Shown: positions 10,001-18,730, numbered from the stretch's first letter. The stretch: 64,000 nucleotides of DNA from Saprospiraceae bacterium (GCA_016714025.1 JADJOB010000002.1:913501-977500); one strand, 5' to 3'. A program made the numbers and translations. The notes: generated by a model not told the origin, from the letters alone.

Positions 10001-12096
10001 CCGCCAGTGATAATTGTGGAATTCTTTCAGTAGAAAAATCCCATGAACCAGGATCTGTATTTTCAAAAGGAAGCACACGTGTAGTATATACTGCAACCGA
10101 TTTATGTGGAAATACAAGTTCTTGTTGGTTTTTTATTGAAGTATCTGAAAAATGTTGTTTTAAAAATCCGGTTTTAAATTGTCCTGCTGACTTTCACGGA
10201 TGTCCTGGATTAGGTGTTGATCCATTTGTAACGGGTATTGCTACTGCTGCTCCTGGAAGTACGGAATGTTTTCAACCAAATATTACCTACTCGGATCGAA
10301 TTCTTACAGATGGTCCATGTTCCGGTGCAATCAGTCTTGAGCGGACCTGGACAGCAACAGATCCCGCACTGCCAAATTTAAAATCCGAATGTATACAACG
10401 CATCGAATTGAAGGATGATATAAAACCAATTTTAATGAATATCCCAGCCAATATCACAGTGGATGCAAATGGAGCATGCAATGTGGCAGTTTATTGGCCA
10501 AAACCTGAAGCTGGTGACAATTGTAAATTATTAAGCTTAACTTCCAATTATAACTCAGGAGATTTGTTTCCTAAGGGAACCACAAATGTAATTTATACTG
10601 CAATGGATTATTGTGGAAATACAACAACAAATGGATTTCAGGTTTTTGTTGAGGGTACAGAAGTAGCAGTGAAGTGCCCGAATGATACTTCTGTAGTTCG
10701 TACAGATCCATTTTTGAATGGAGCGATAGTGAATTGGAACCACCCTACAGTGGCGTATTGTCAGCCATGTCAGGATGATATACCCGGTATGATCTATATG
10801 GGAGAATTAAATGGACACAGATATTTCTGTTCGAAAGGTGGGGCTAACTGGAATGCTGCCCGCATATCATGCGAACTCATGGGAGGTACTCTTGCGTGTA
10901 TAACTTCTGAAGAGGAAAATAAATTCATTGCTTCTAAATTAAATGGTCAAACAGCTTGGATCGGAGGTACAGATGAAAAAGTTGAAGGCTGGTTTGAATG
11001 GATAGATAAATCTCAATTTAGTTTTACCAGTTGGATGCCTGGTCAACCAAATAATGGATCGAATAATGAAGACTACATAGAAATGTTTCCAGATGGTAAC
11101 TGGAATGATCAAAATGCATTAGCAAACAGAGAGTTTGTTTTAGAATTACCATGTTATGAACTAAAACAAATTGGGGGTCCGGTTAAAGGAGATCTTGTGC
11201 CTTGTGGAACCAACCAAATTACCTATGTAGCAACAAAAGAAGGTAAATCCGATACCTGTAGTTTTAATGTGTCTGTTGATTGTGACCAAGAAACAATTTA
11301 TTGCAAACCAAAAGCACAAAGCAGCAGCTACATGTTTATCAATAGGGTTGAATTTTCTACCATTGATACGACTACCGGTAACAATGGGGGATATCATTAC
11401 TTCAGTAAACCCTGTGGTGTAATAGATGAGGGACAAACCTATTGGTTGTGTGTTACACCAGGTTATTTGAGTACTAATTATAAAGTGTATTGGAAACTTT
11501 GGATAGATTTTAATGCAGATGGATATTTTGATCCATTTACCGAAGAGGTTGTATATGGTTATGGCAATACTTCTATGTGTGCAAATATTAAAATGCCTTC
11601 CAATTTACCAAGAGCACTTACACGGATGCGTATTATAATGTCTTATTCAGATTACCCACCGAATCCATGTTTTTCGCCTCTCTTCGGAGAAGTTGAAGAT
11701 TATTGCATTGCAATGGATGGAGCTGTATCATTGGGTTCAGGCATTGGAGTAGGATCTATTCGAGTAAAACCAGAAGAATTGGTTTCCAAAGAATTTAATC
11801 GTATGGAAATTGCCGATGAAAAACTTACAATTTATGAGGATCCACAAATTTCATTTTTGGTTGATTTGTTTCCAAATCCAAGTTCCCAGGCTGTAAGTAT
11901 TAATAGTATTGTCGGTGAAATTTCAGAGTTTGAAATATATAACAGCAATGGAAAATTAATTCTGCATAGTGATCCGCAATTGACTAAAAATGAAAATTTA
12001 ATATCAGTTGAAGATTGGGCGAATGGAATTTATACCATTATAATTCGAAGTAAATCTTCTGATCAAATCATTAAACGATTTATTGTAAACCACTAG
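7018..12096 (+). CDS. Giant T9SS surface protein: HYR-like modules, C-type lectin, GEVED
   Basis: The 1692-residue product has a signal-like hydrophobic stretch (residues 12-26). Seven cysteine-rich modules of ~167 residues follow (from about nt 7158, 7661, 8161, 8661, 9161, 9661 and 10161), each joining a CPxDFxxCPGS half to an HYR-like half with CGNTSxC and an ENCC link. A C-type lectin-like domain (about 1256-1377) has GQPNNGSNNED and GNWND, the usual calcium/sugar site; QPN lies between the mannose-type EPN and galactose-type QPD motifs. A GEVED domain (about 1474-1567, FGEVEDYC) and a T9SS type A sorting domain (from VDLFPNPSS, ~1614) complete it. It probably binds surface glycans or calcium outside the cell; the ligand is unknown. 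Confidence 0.92.
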   Translation: MEKQFYPQLRDLACIVLIIGTYFSGFCQVGKYQQVSKERISVFCSTPPSINCPADFNSCPGSSIHPNVSGTAVALKGSLECDEPLVTYKDIIVKTGNCVGASLIQRVWTATDPNDASLRAFCIQYINTLDTTAPELYNCPKDTVLLSNDKCTTSYKWKMPLVSDHCGNYCVTSSHVNGGEFAIGTHTVIITVTDDCGNTSRCIFNVVVISNCCNVPPIIHCPSNFLACSGSSIDPNTTGKPTVLKGSPACKEPLLNYSDKLNYFSNCNYSIERTWTATDPDHSNLSAHCTQLIQIKDTIPPIFTFCPPNITVQSDADCTAKVSWANPIATDNCGIASITSSVPSGYQFTLGLAAVSIIATDNCGNTSKCEFLVTVEENCCNKNPIIHCPSDYQGCPNSSTNPAVTGQATASPGSSKCRQPLITYNDDTIHYSACFIEIHRTWLATDLDKPSLMDYCVQKIILKDDHPPVITFCPPNITVQSDDDCLATVRWNEPAATDDCGAVSITTSVPSGYRFTLGLAAVSVIATDLCGNTSKCEFLVTVEENCCKKAPVLNCPANYSSCPGSDIQPATTGVASATPGSTHCANPVLSYQDDTIQNENCLLLLNRTWTATDPTHPLLSTTCIQTIRLEDKTGPVLTNCPTDITIKSDADCTASVAWNHPIATDACGDITLTESIASGSKFQVGTTSVSITATDKCGNTSSCTFNITVEENCCKTIPIIHCPADYTSCPGAVIEPGISGQATASPGDTNCSQPIVTFTDEILSQSTCFTSINRIWKATDPVFPNLYTTCIQKIILQDIEAPVFTSCPIDLTVASNDLCTAVVNWNDATATDACSQVVFTSTIASGSTFPLGTTLVVITATDACGNSSNCNFNITVTENCCNNPPVISCPEDFTGCPGSSLDTSNTGRAIADPFQPVCQAAVIAFTDVVLSNDPCRTIIARLWTATNPKNNLQTQCTQTILLEDVDQPVFANCPGDITVDPQYDCNANVSWNEPTASDNCGILSVEKSHEPGSVFSKGSTRVVYTATDLCGNTSSCWFFIEVSEKCCFKNPVLNCPADFHGCPGLGVDPFVTGIATAAPGSTECFQPNITYSDRILTDGPCSGAISLERTWTATDPALPNLKSECIQRIELKDDIKPILMNIPANITVDANGACNVAVYWPKPEAGDNCKLLSLTSNYNSGDLFPKGTTNVIYTAMDYCGNTTTNGFQVFVEGTEVAVKCPNDTSVVRTDPFLNGAIVNWNHPTVAYCQPCQDDIPGMIYMGELNGHRYFCSKGGANWNAARISCELMGGTLACITSEEENKFIASKLNGQTAWIGGTDEKVEGWFEWIDKSQFSFTSWMPGQPNNGSNNEDYIEMFPDGNWNDQNALANREFVLELPCYELKQIGGPVKGDLVPCGTNQITYVATKEGKSDTCSFNVSVDCDQETIYCKPKAQSSSYMFINRVEFSTIDTTTGNNGGYHYFSKPCGVIDEGQTYWLCVTPGYLSTNYKVYWKLWIDFNADGYFDPFTEEVVYGYGNTSMCANIKMPSNLPRALTRMRIIMSYSDYPPNPCFSPLFGEVEDYCIAMDGAVSLGSGIGVGSIRVKPEELVSKEFNRMEIADEKLTIYEDPQISFLVDLFPNPSSQAVSINSIVGEISEFEIYNSNGKLILHSDPQLTKNENLISVEDWANGIYTIIIRSKSSDQIIKRFIVNH
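7158..10662 (+). repeat. Seven ~500-bp coding modules
   Basis: The modules recur about every 500 bp and are much more diverged in DNA than the 255-bp repeats of the upstream gene, so they look older. Modules 2-3 (from about 7661 and 8161) share the near-identical PPNITVQSD and SVPSGY stretches. Confidence 0.85.
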
Positions 12097-12098
12097 AA

Positions 12099-12195
12099 TC
12101 AATTACGAATTACGAATTATGAATTACGGATTACGAATTTCAAATGGGTAATGGTTGAAATAATTCGTAATTGAAAATTCGTAATTCGTAATTGA
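12099..12195. repeat. Inverted repeat of AATTACGAATTAC-type words, copy 1
   Basis: A perfect 20-bp inverted repeat (12099-12118 with 12176-12195, right arm AATTCGTAATTCGTAATTGA) frames further copies of the 8-9 bp word. It starts immediately after the stop codon of the lectin-bearing surface protein. A related structure lies at 49936-50057. Confidence 0.85.
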
Positions 12196-12216
12196 ATTTC
12201 TGAAACGGTATGAAGC

Positions 12217-12250
12217 AAGCCGGTCTATTTTATAATGGATCGGCTTTTTT
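12217..12250 (+). terminator. Likely intrinsic terminator
   Basis: AAGCCGGTC (12217-12225) pairs with GATCGGCTT (12238-12246) with one wobble, followed by a T run to 12250. Confidence 0.7.
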
Positions 12251-12390
12251 ATTTTGAATCGATATGAAATTGTTATGAATTTTAGTTTTTTGTGAATTAG
12301 AGTAGCCCAATTTGGTTTGTCTGGATTTAATAGAATAGGTGTACATTAAATATTATTGTTATTTTAGCATTTCAATAAAAACCAGTATCA

Positions 12391-13767
12391 ATGGCTTACT
12401 CTCGTCGTGACGTTTTAAAAACCTTGGGAATTGCAACAGGAGCTTCAGCGTTTCATATTCCGGATTTAGCAAAATTGTTAGGAGAAATTCCAAATCCACT
12501 CCATAAAACCTTAGACAAACCAATTACTGCAATAACTTTAGGTGCTGGATCTAGAGGCAATGTGTATGGAAATTATGCAATTTCCAATCCGGATCAAATA
12601 GATATTGTTGGAGTAGCAGAACCCATCCCTTTACGAAACGAACGGTATAGTAAGAAACATAAAATTGCAACAGAAAATCGTTTTGTTACATGGGAGCATG
12701 TTTTTCAAAAGCCAAAATTTGCAGATGCAATTATCATTACTACACCCGATCATTTACATTATGGTCCGTGTATGAAAGCACTTGCAATGGGATATGATGT
12801 TCTTTTGGAAAAGCCAATGGCTCAGACTGAAAAAGAATGTAGGGATATATTAGCCCTTACAAAAAAAACAGGTGCCATTGTAGGGTTATGTCACGTTTTA
12901 AGATACGCACCGTATTTTATTAAATTGAAGGAGCTTATTCATAATGGTTCCATCGGTGAACTAATAAGTATTCAACATTTTGAGCCTATTCAACATATTC
13001 ACATGGCCCATTCGTTTGTAAGAGGGAATTGGCATAATTCTAAAGAAAGTACACCAATCATATTAGCAAAATCCTGTCATGATTTAGATATCATGCGGTG
13101 GTTAGTTGGTAAACCTTCTGTTCGTGTTGCAGCATTTGGAAATTTAAAATGGTTTAATAAGCAAAATGCACCGGCGGGAAGTACCGCACGATGTCATGAC
13201 GGTTGTGCAATTGAATCAACCTGTCCCTATTCTGCAGTGAAAATTTATTTGCGCGAACGAAGTTATACCTATGTGTTTGATTTGCCAGAACAAAAAGAAT
13301 TGGTTCCGGATGCGATTATGAATTATCTGAAGACAACTAATTATGGAAGATGTGTGTATCGAATGGACAACGATCAATGTGATCATTACGTCATGAGTTT
13401 ATTGTTTGAAGGAGGAATTACGGCCAGTTTTAATATGGAAGCATTCACAGGCTACCATGGGCGTAGAACGCGTGTCATGGGAAGTATGGGAGATTTGACT
13501 GGGGATATGGAACAATTTGTGCACACTGATTTTCGTACCGGTAAAACTACCAATTGGGATAGCAAATCCTTTGATGAAGGAGCCTATAAAAATCATGGTC
13601 ACGGAGGTGGTGATTACAGGTTGATGCAAGATTGGGTTCAGGCAGTTGCACAAAAAAATCCCAATTTGCTAACTTCTACTATCGACGCATCCATTGAAAG
13701 TCACTTGATGGGATTTGCAGCCGAGAAAAGTCGAAAGAATAAAAAAATTGTTGATATTAGATTGTAG
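12391..13767 (+). CDS. Gfo/Idh/MocA-family oxidoreductase with TAT signal
   Basis: The 458-residue product begins SRRDVLKTLGIATGASA, a twin-arginine signal, so it should be exported folded with its cofactor. The Rossmann motif is GAGSRG (about residues 52-57). The family's cofactor/substrate Lys is in LLEKPMAQT (about 139-147), and CHVLRY follows at about 170. A Cys-containing stretch, RCHDGCAIESTCPYSA, is typical of a subgroup of exported Gfo/Idh/MocA proteins. NAD(P)-dependent sugar oxidoreduction, or GH109-like NAD-dependent glycoside cleavage, are both possible; the substrate cannot be told from sequence. It stands alone between a terminator and a TPR lipoprotein gene. Confidence 0.9.
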   Translation: MAYSRRDVLKTLGIATGASAFHIPDLAKLLGEIPNPLHKTLDKPITAITLGAGSRGNVYGNYAISNPDQIDIVGVAEPIPLRNERYSKKHKIATENRFVTWEHVFQKPKFADAIIITTPDHLHYGPCMKALAMGYDVLLEKPMAQTEKECRDILALTKKTGAIVGLCHVLRYAPYFIKLKELIHNGSIGELISIQHFEPIQHIHMAHSFVRGNWHNSKESTPIILAKSCHDLDIMRWLVGKPSVRVAAFGNLKWFNKQNAPAGSTARCHDGCAIESTCPYSAVKIYLRERSYTYVFDLPEQKELVPDAIMNYLKTTNYGRCVYRMDNDQCDHYVMSLLFEGGITASFNMEAFTGYHGRRTRVMGSMGDLTGDMEQFVHTDFRTGKTTNWDSKSFDEGAYKNHGHGGGDYRLMQDWVQAVAQKNPNLLTSTIDASIESHLMGFAAEKSRKNKKIVDIRL

Positions 13768-13844
13768 TGTTTGTTATTTAAAAAATAACTTACATCCTGA
13801 TTTTATAAAATTTCAATTATTCAAATATTTTGTGATGCTTTGAT

Positions 13845-14852
13845 ATGGGTTTGAATAGAAGAATACCGCTACTTTTAGTTTATTATACCTTGTTTTTATT
13901 TGCTTGTACCAATTCAGAGCAAGTTAAAAAGGTCGCAAGCAGTTCAGAACATGCTGAATTAGAACGCTTGAACCAATTAATCTCTCAGCATCCCAATGTG
14001 GACTCATTTTATTTTATGAGGGGCCTTTATAATTTTAATCAAGAGGCTTATGAATTGGCGATTGAAGATTTTCAGATGGCTTTGAAAATTGATTCTATCC
14101 GGCAACCCAATTATTATTTTTATTTATCAGATGCTTATTTGTACAATTTACAATCCCGGGATGCTTCTCAAGTAATGGATAAAGCCATGAGTTTATTTCC
14201 AAATCATGCAGAAACTATTTTGAGAAGTGCCAGACTCAGATTGGTCCTTAAGCAATACATACCGGCAATGACGGTATTAGACAAATTGTTTGTAAGAGAT
14301 CCACAAAATTCAAAAGCGTATTTACTAGCAGGGCAGATTTTCTATGAGATGGGAGATACCGGAAGAGCAGTAAATGCCTATCAAAAAGCAGTTGATTTTA
14401 ATCCGGATTTGAGAGAAGCTTGGATTCGACTGGGGGAGTTGTTGTGTGAATTGGGAACCATTAAGTGCATACCCTATTTTAATAATGCAATACGAATGGA
14501 TAGTTTGGATCCGGAAGTATATCATAAAAAAGCATTTTGTTATGCACAGTTGGGTAAATATAAGGAAGCCATTGAATCTTATAGATCCAACATCATTCGA
14601 TTTCCTGCTTATGAACCTTCATTTTATAATTTAGGATTGCTCTATCTGGAAATGGATTCATTGGATCTCGCACTGGATCATTTCATGATATCAGTCCAAA
14701 TCAACCCAGCGGAAGCAAGCAGCTATTATCAGCGAGGAATTGTTTTTCAAAAAATGAAGAAAACGCAAGAAGCAAAAAATGATTTTCAAAAGGCATTGCA
14801 GTTAGATAGTAGTTTGATTGAAGCAAAGCAAGCGTTGGAATTGATGAAATAG
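13845..14852 (+). CDS. TPR-repeat lipoprotein
   Basis: The 335-residue product has a lipoprotein signal (basic MGLNRR, hydrophobic core, lipobox LFAC with Cys at about residue 21). The rest is a run of about eight tetratricopeptide repeats, with recognisable units such as AYQKAVDFNPDLREAWIRLG, ending in ALQLDSSLIEAKQALELMK. TPR solenoids act as protein-binding scaffolds, and the protein is probably anchored in the inner or outer membrane facing the periplasm. Its partner is unknown. It follows the oxidoreductase gene by 77 bp and may be read with it. Confidence 0.85.
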   Translation: MGLNRRIPLLLVYYTLFLFACTNSEQVKKVASSSEHAELERLNQLISQHPNVDSFYFMRGLYNFNQEAYELAIEDFQMALKIDSIRQPNYYFYLSDAYLYNLQSRDASQVMDKAMSLFPNHAETILRSARLRLVLKQYIPAMTVLDKLFVRDPQNSKAYLLAGQIFYEMGDTGRAVNAYQKAVDFNPDLREAWIRLGELLCELGTIKCIPYFNNAIRMDSLDPEVYHKKAFCYAQLGKYKEAIESYRSNIIRFPAYEPSFYNLGLLYLEMDSLDLALDHFMISVQINPAEASSYYQRGIVFQKMKKTQEAKNDFQKALQLDSSLIEAKQALELMK

Positions 14853-15065
14853 TAGAATGCTGTTTGATTCTTAAATGGTATCAATACAAACGCACTAATT
14901 ATTAATTAGTAAATTATAATTTTTCTAGAGTTTTTTATTTGGAGGGAATTAGACTTCCACTACAAAAAAAATATTAATCAAGCATTTATACTTGAGGACT
15001 TAAACAAGAACTTACAATTCATGCGAATTTTTAAATGAAAATGGATTTACTAAAATTTAATGCCT

Positions 15066-15596
15066 TTAATTCCCCGAATACTTCAATATAAATTTTATAT
15101 ACTTTATTTTAGATAATAAAAAAAGTACATCCTGATCTGCATTGCCGCTGGTAGGAAAACTGATTTCTACGACAGAATCAAACGATCCGTTTCCAATTAC
15201 AAAGGATGGCAATAAATTTACTGTAGCGGTTCCAATCAATAAGGAATTATCATCGAAAAGGGGAATCGGCGTGGTAGTAATCGGGATATTATGTTCTTCT
15301 TTGGCAAGTATTGAATATTCTGCTGGATTATAAGGTTCAAAGGTTTTTACGGCAACATTAACCTGAATTAAATCGTAAATGCAAACATCTGTTGTGGTAC
15401 GATACCATTTATAGACTCGGGTGTTACCGGTTACATACGTATCATAGGTCAATCCTCCTCCATGAGAATTTACCGGCGCTGTGATTTCATAAGTATTATT
15501 CTTGTGTTTGGATGCATCGCATTTTGCATCATTTTCATCGCATTGAAAACAGAATAAACATACCAGAAGTAAATAAAGGAAAGATTTAAAATTCAT
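15066..15596 (-). CDS. Hypothetical lipoprotein
   Basis: The 176-residue product begins with a typical lipoprotein signal ending CFQC (Cys at residue 19), followed by an acidic DEND linker that may favour a particular membrane destination. The mature part is rich in beta-type sequence (YDTYVTGNTRVYKWYRTTT; VLFLLSKIKYIKFILKYSG) with two further Cys (residues 25 and 72). I do not recognise a family. It is divergent from the dodecin gene and stands alone on the minus strand. Confidence 0.65.
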   Translation of the reverse strand: MNFKSFLYLLLVCLFCFQCDENDAKCDASKHKNNTYEITAPVNSHGGGLTYDTYVTGNTRVYKWYRTTTDVCIYDLIQVNVAVKTFEPYNPAEYSILAKEEHNIPITTTPIPLFDDNSLLIGTATVNLLPSFVIGNGSFDSVVEISFPTSGNADQDVLFLLSKIKYIKFILKYSGN

Positions 15597-15752
15597 CGCA
15601 AGCCATTTTGTAGTTAAGAATTGGTTTTAGGATGATTCTATAAGCAAGATAGCTTAATTTGTTTATTTTATTCTAAAATTTGGAATCATTTTAGCACCAG
15701 GCTTGTTATAATTAGATAATTTTCATCTTATTTTCAAAAAAATTTCTACCAC

Positions 15753-15953
15753 ATGGCAGTATTAAAAGTTATCGAAATCATGTCCTCTTCCAAAAAATCC
15801 TGGGAGGATGCAACCGAAACCGGAATCGCAAAAGCATCTAAAACACTTAAAAACATTCGCTCTGCCTGGGTACAGGACCAATCTGTAGTGGTCGATAAGG
15901 GGAAAGTAAAAGAATACCGCGTCAGCCTCAAATTGAGTTTTGAGGTGGTCTAA
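15753..15953 (+). CDS. Dodecin family flavin-binding protein
   Basis: The 66-residue product matches dodecin throughout, with the beta-alpha-beta-beta order KVIEIMSSS / SWEDATETGIAKASKTLKNI / SAWVQDQSVVV / EYRVSLKLSFEV. W39 and Q41 in SAWVQDQ correspond to the aromatic stacking residue and its neighbour in the flavin pocket. Dodecins form hollow 12-mers that store or buffer riboflavin, FMN or FAD (some bind CoA) in the cytoplasm. The length is normal for the family. The minus-strand frame across the same bases is a shadow. Confidence 0.92.
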   Translation: MAVLKVIEIMSSSKKSWEDATETGIAKASKTLKNIRSAWVQDQSVVVDKGKVKEYRVSLKLSFEVV

Positions 15954-15974
15954 ATTTTATACAAATAGCAGATA

Positions 15975-16000
15975 ATTAATTTAATACGTATTAAATTAAT
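15975..16000. promoter_or_regulatory. 26-bp perfect palindrome upstream of thrS
   Basis: ATTAATTTAATAC is followed directly by its exact reverse complement. It sits between dodecin and thrS, about 30 bp before a possible -7 element. It could be an operator or a cruciform; without a GC stem or T run it is a poor terminator. Confidence 0.45.
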
Positions 16001-16028
16001 ATCAAATATTAAATCGCTTTAAAAGCCT

Positions 16029-16036
16029 TAACTTTG
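16029..16036 (+). promoter_or_regulatory. Possible -7 element (TAACTTTG) for thrS
   Basis: This matches the Bacteroidota TAnnTTTG element, but no TTG is found at the expected -33 distance. If used, transcription would start near 16043, leaving a leader of only about 13 nt before the ATG at 16056 and ruling out the upstream TTG (16041) as start. Confidence 0.35.
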
Positions 16037-16055
16037 GCTTTTGAAATTTAGTGTG

Positions 16056-17975
16056 ATGATCCAGATTAGCTTTCCGGACGGAAGAAAACAAGAATACCCT
16101 GTAAATACTACAGCTTTAGAAATTGCAAAGTCTATTAGCGAAGGCTTGGCTCGCAATGTTTTGGCAGCAAAAGTAAATGGTGTCGTTGTCGATGCAGATC
16201 GCCCCATTGATTCCAATGCTTCCTTGCAATTATTAACCTGGTCTGATAAAGAAGGCAAATCCACTTTTTGGCATTCTTCGGCACATCTTATGGCCGAAGC
16301 TTTGGAAACGTTCTTTCCTGGAATCAAATTTGGAATTGGTCCTCCAATCGAACAGGGTTTTTATTATGATGTGGATCCCGGGGATCAGGTAATTTCTGCT
16401 AACGACCTTTTAAAAATCGAACAAAAAATTATCGAACTGGCTCGCCAGGCAAATCCCTATAAACGAGAATCGGTTTCTAAAGAATATGCACTCAACTATT
16501 TTAAAGATAAAGGAGACGAATATAAACTCGAATTAATTAACGAGCTGCAAGATGGTAACATCACGTTTTATCATCAGGGCAATTTTACAGATCTCTGCAA
16601 AGGTCCTCACATTCCAAATACAGGGTTTGTTAAAGCAATTAAATTGACAAGCATCGCCGGCGCTTATTGGAGAGGTGATGAAAAACGCAAACAACTTACA
16701 CGCATTTATGGAATCAGTTTTCCAAAAGCCAAAGAACTCGAGGATTATTTGATTTTATTGGAAGAAGCCAAAAAGCGGGATCACAGAAAATTGGGACAGG
16801 AATTGGAGTTGTTTATGTTTTCTGAAAAAGTGGGAGCCGGTTTACCAATCTGGTTACCTAAAGGAACCGCCTTGCGTCAACGACTGGAAGATTTTTTAAA
16901 ACAAGAGCAAATTAAACGTGGATACACTCCGGTAATTACACCACATATCGGACATAAATCATTATACCAAACCAGCGGCCATTGGGAAAAATATGGCCAA
17001 GATTCATTTCAGCCGATTCATACCCCACGTGAAGGCGAAGAGTTTTTATTGAAGCCTATGAACTGCCCGCATCACTGCGAAATTTATGGGCATAAACCGA
17101 GATCGTACCGCGATTTGCCTTTGCGAATTGCAGAATTTGGAACAGTCTATCGATACGAACAAAGTGGGGAGCTGCATGGATTAACCCGTGTACGTTCGTT
17201 TACCCAAGATGATGCGCATATTTTTTGTACACCGGAACAAGTCAAAAATGAATTTTTAAATGTGTTGGACTTGACCATGTTGGTTATTAAAAAATTAGGA
17301 TTCGATCATTTTACTGCCCAAATCTCTTTAAGAGATCCAGAAAATAAAGAAAAATATATCGGCTCAGAAGAAAACTGGGTTAAAGCCGAACAGGCAATTA
17401 TCGATGCAACAAAAGAAGTGGACCTGGTAACGACCACCGAATTGGGAGAAGCTGCATTCTATGGACCTAAATTGGATTTTATGGTTAAAGATGCTTTAGG
17501 TCGTTCCTGGCAATTGGGTACCATTCAGGTTGATTACAATCTACCGGAACGCTTTCAATTGGAATACATTGGTGCTGACAATTCCAAACACCGGCCTGTG
17601 ATGATTCATAGAGCCCCCTTTGGTTCGATGGAACGTTTTATAGGAGTACTCACCGAACATTGTGCAGGTAAATTTCCATTGTGGTTGACTCCGGATCAAT
17701 TTGCAATTTTACCAGTAAGTGATAAATATCTCGATTATTCCAATTCGCTGCAATCAAAATTAGAAGCAGCCGGTTTTCGCGGATTTATTGATGATCGTGT
17801 GGAATCAATTGGCAAAAAAATTCGCGATACGGAATTAAAAAAGGTTCCTTACATGTTGATTATTGGAGAAAAAGAAGTGGATCAACAAAATGTATCTATA
17901 CGTCGCCAAGGATCAGGGGATCAGGGTGCAAGCACTTTGGACGAATTCATTGCCTTGCTACATTCCAATTTATAG
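16056..17975 (+). CDS. thrS: Threonine-tRNA ligase
   Basis: The 639-residue enzyme charges tRNA-Thr with threonine. It has an N-terminal TGS domain (MIQISFPDGRKQ), the second-additional/editing domain with HSSAHLMAEA and the DLCKGPHIPNTG segment that carry the HxxxH and Cys/His editing residues, the class II catalytic core with motif 2 (FGTVYRYEQSGELHGLTRVR) and zinc-site residues in MNCPHHCEIY, motif 3 (HRAPFGSMERF), and a C-terminal anticodon-binding domain ending ASTLDEFIALL. Length is normal. I take the ATG at 16056 rather than a TTG 15 bp upstream because the TGS domain aligns from MIQISFPDG. The next gene starts 3 bp after the stop. Confidence 0.97.
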   Translation: MIQISFPDGRKQEYPVNTTALEIAKSISEGLARNVLAAKVNGVVVDADRPIDSNASLQLLTWSDKEGKSTFWHSSAHLMAEALETFFPGIKFGIGPPIEQGFYYDVDPGDQVISANDLLKIEQKIIELARQANPYKRESVSKEYALNYFKDKGDEYKLELINELQDGNITFYHQGNFTDLCKGPHIPNTGFVKAIKLTSIAGAYWRGDEKRKQLTRIYGISFPKAKELEDYLILLEEAKKRDHRKLGQELELFMFSEKVGAGLPIWLPKGTALRQRLEDFLKQEQIKRGYTPVITPHIGHKSLYQTSGHWEKYGQDSFQPIHTPREGEEFLLKPMNCPHHCEIYGHKPRSYRDLPLRIAEFGTVYRYEQSGELHGLTRVRSFTQDDAHIFCTPEQVKNEFLNVLDLTMLVIKKLGFDHFTAQISLRDPENKEKYIGSEENWVKAEQAIIDATKEVDLVTTTELGEAAFYGPKLDFMVKDALGRSWQLGTIQVDYNLPERFQLEYIGADNSKHRPVMIHRAPFGSMERFIGVLTEHCAGKFPLWLTPDQFAILPVSDKYLDYSNSLQSKLEAAGFRGFIDDRVESIGKKIRDTELKKVPYMLIIGEKEVDQQNVSIRRQGSGDQGASTLDEFIALLHSNL

Positions 17976-17978
17976 TTT

Positions 17979-18662
17979 TTGCATAATCAGACTTCTTTCT
18001 TAGAAAAGGTACTTGAATATATTAAGGGTTTTGAACAACAATTACCTGAACTTCCGGATGGGATTCTTCCGTTGCTTCCATACAATCAAGAAGAAGTGTT
18101 GGAATTGGCGAAACAGTTTTACCATAAATTTTATTTAAAGAATCATGCGAGATCATTGATTCTTGGAATTAATCCAGGCCGCTTGGGTGCGGGTTCAACC
18201 GGCATTCCATTTACCGATGCAAAACGTTTATTAGAGGATTGTGGAATTCAAAATCAGTTAAAATCCTATGAACCGTCTTCGGTTTTTATTTATAAAATGA
18301 TTGAAGCATATGGCGGTGCGGAATTATTTTATTCCGACTTTTTTATTAGTTCCACCTCTCCCATTGGGTTCGTTAAAAGTGGTAAAAATTACAATTATTA
18401 CGATGAACCAAACCTATTGACCCGTTTAAAACCGTACATCCAATTTCAATTAGAACGCCTGCTGAATTTAGACCTGAAAAGGAATGTGGTTTTTTGTTTG
18501 GGTGAAGGTAAAAATTATCAATTCTTAAACGAATTAAATAAATCGAAGCAATGGTTTGGAAAAATCCATGCACTGCCTCACCCGCGATTCATTGTCCAAT
18601 ATAAGAGCAAGGAGCTGGATGCCTATATTGATCGATATCTACAAGCATTCATATTAAAATAA
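17979..18662 (+). CDS. SMUG-like uracil-DNA glycosylase family protein
   Basis: The 227-residue product has GINPGRLGAGSTGIPFTD, the counterpart of the SMUG1 catalytic GMNPG motif (Asn polarises the attacking water), and LPHPRF near the C-terminus, matching the second active-site His-Pro motif. I therefore read it as a single-domain uracil-DNA glycosylase of the SMUG2/DUF4918 type, which removes uracil or oxidised pyrimidines in base-excision repair. The start is a TTG three bases after the thrS stop, implying cotranscription. No ATG near the family start is in frame, so the TTG start seems real. Substrate preference is inferred. Confidence 0.82.
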   Translation: MHNQTSFLEKVLEYIKGFEQQLPELPDGILPLLPYNQEEVLELAKQFYHKFYLKNHARSLILGINPGRLGAGSTGIPFTDAKRLLEDCGIQNQLKSYEPSSVFIYKMIEAYGGAELFYSDFFISSTSPIGFVKSGKNYNYYDEPNLLTRLKPYIQFQLERLLNLDLKRNVVFCLGEGKNYQFLNELNKSKQWFGKIHALPHPRFIVQYKSKELDAYIDRYLQAFILK

Positions 18663-18730
18663 TCCGTATTTGTTTTTGAATTTCCAAATTCATTAACGTT
18701 CCATTTACCAATTCTTAAAAGCACTTAACA

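Noticed and set aside
15746..15931. Minus-strand frame antisense to dodecin
   Set aside because: The plus-strand frame matches dodecin over its whole length; the antisense frame has no family resemblance.
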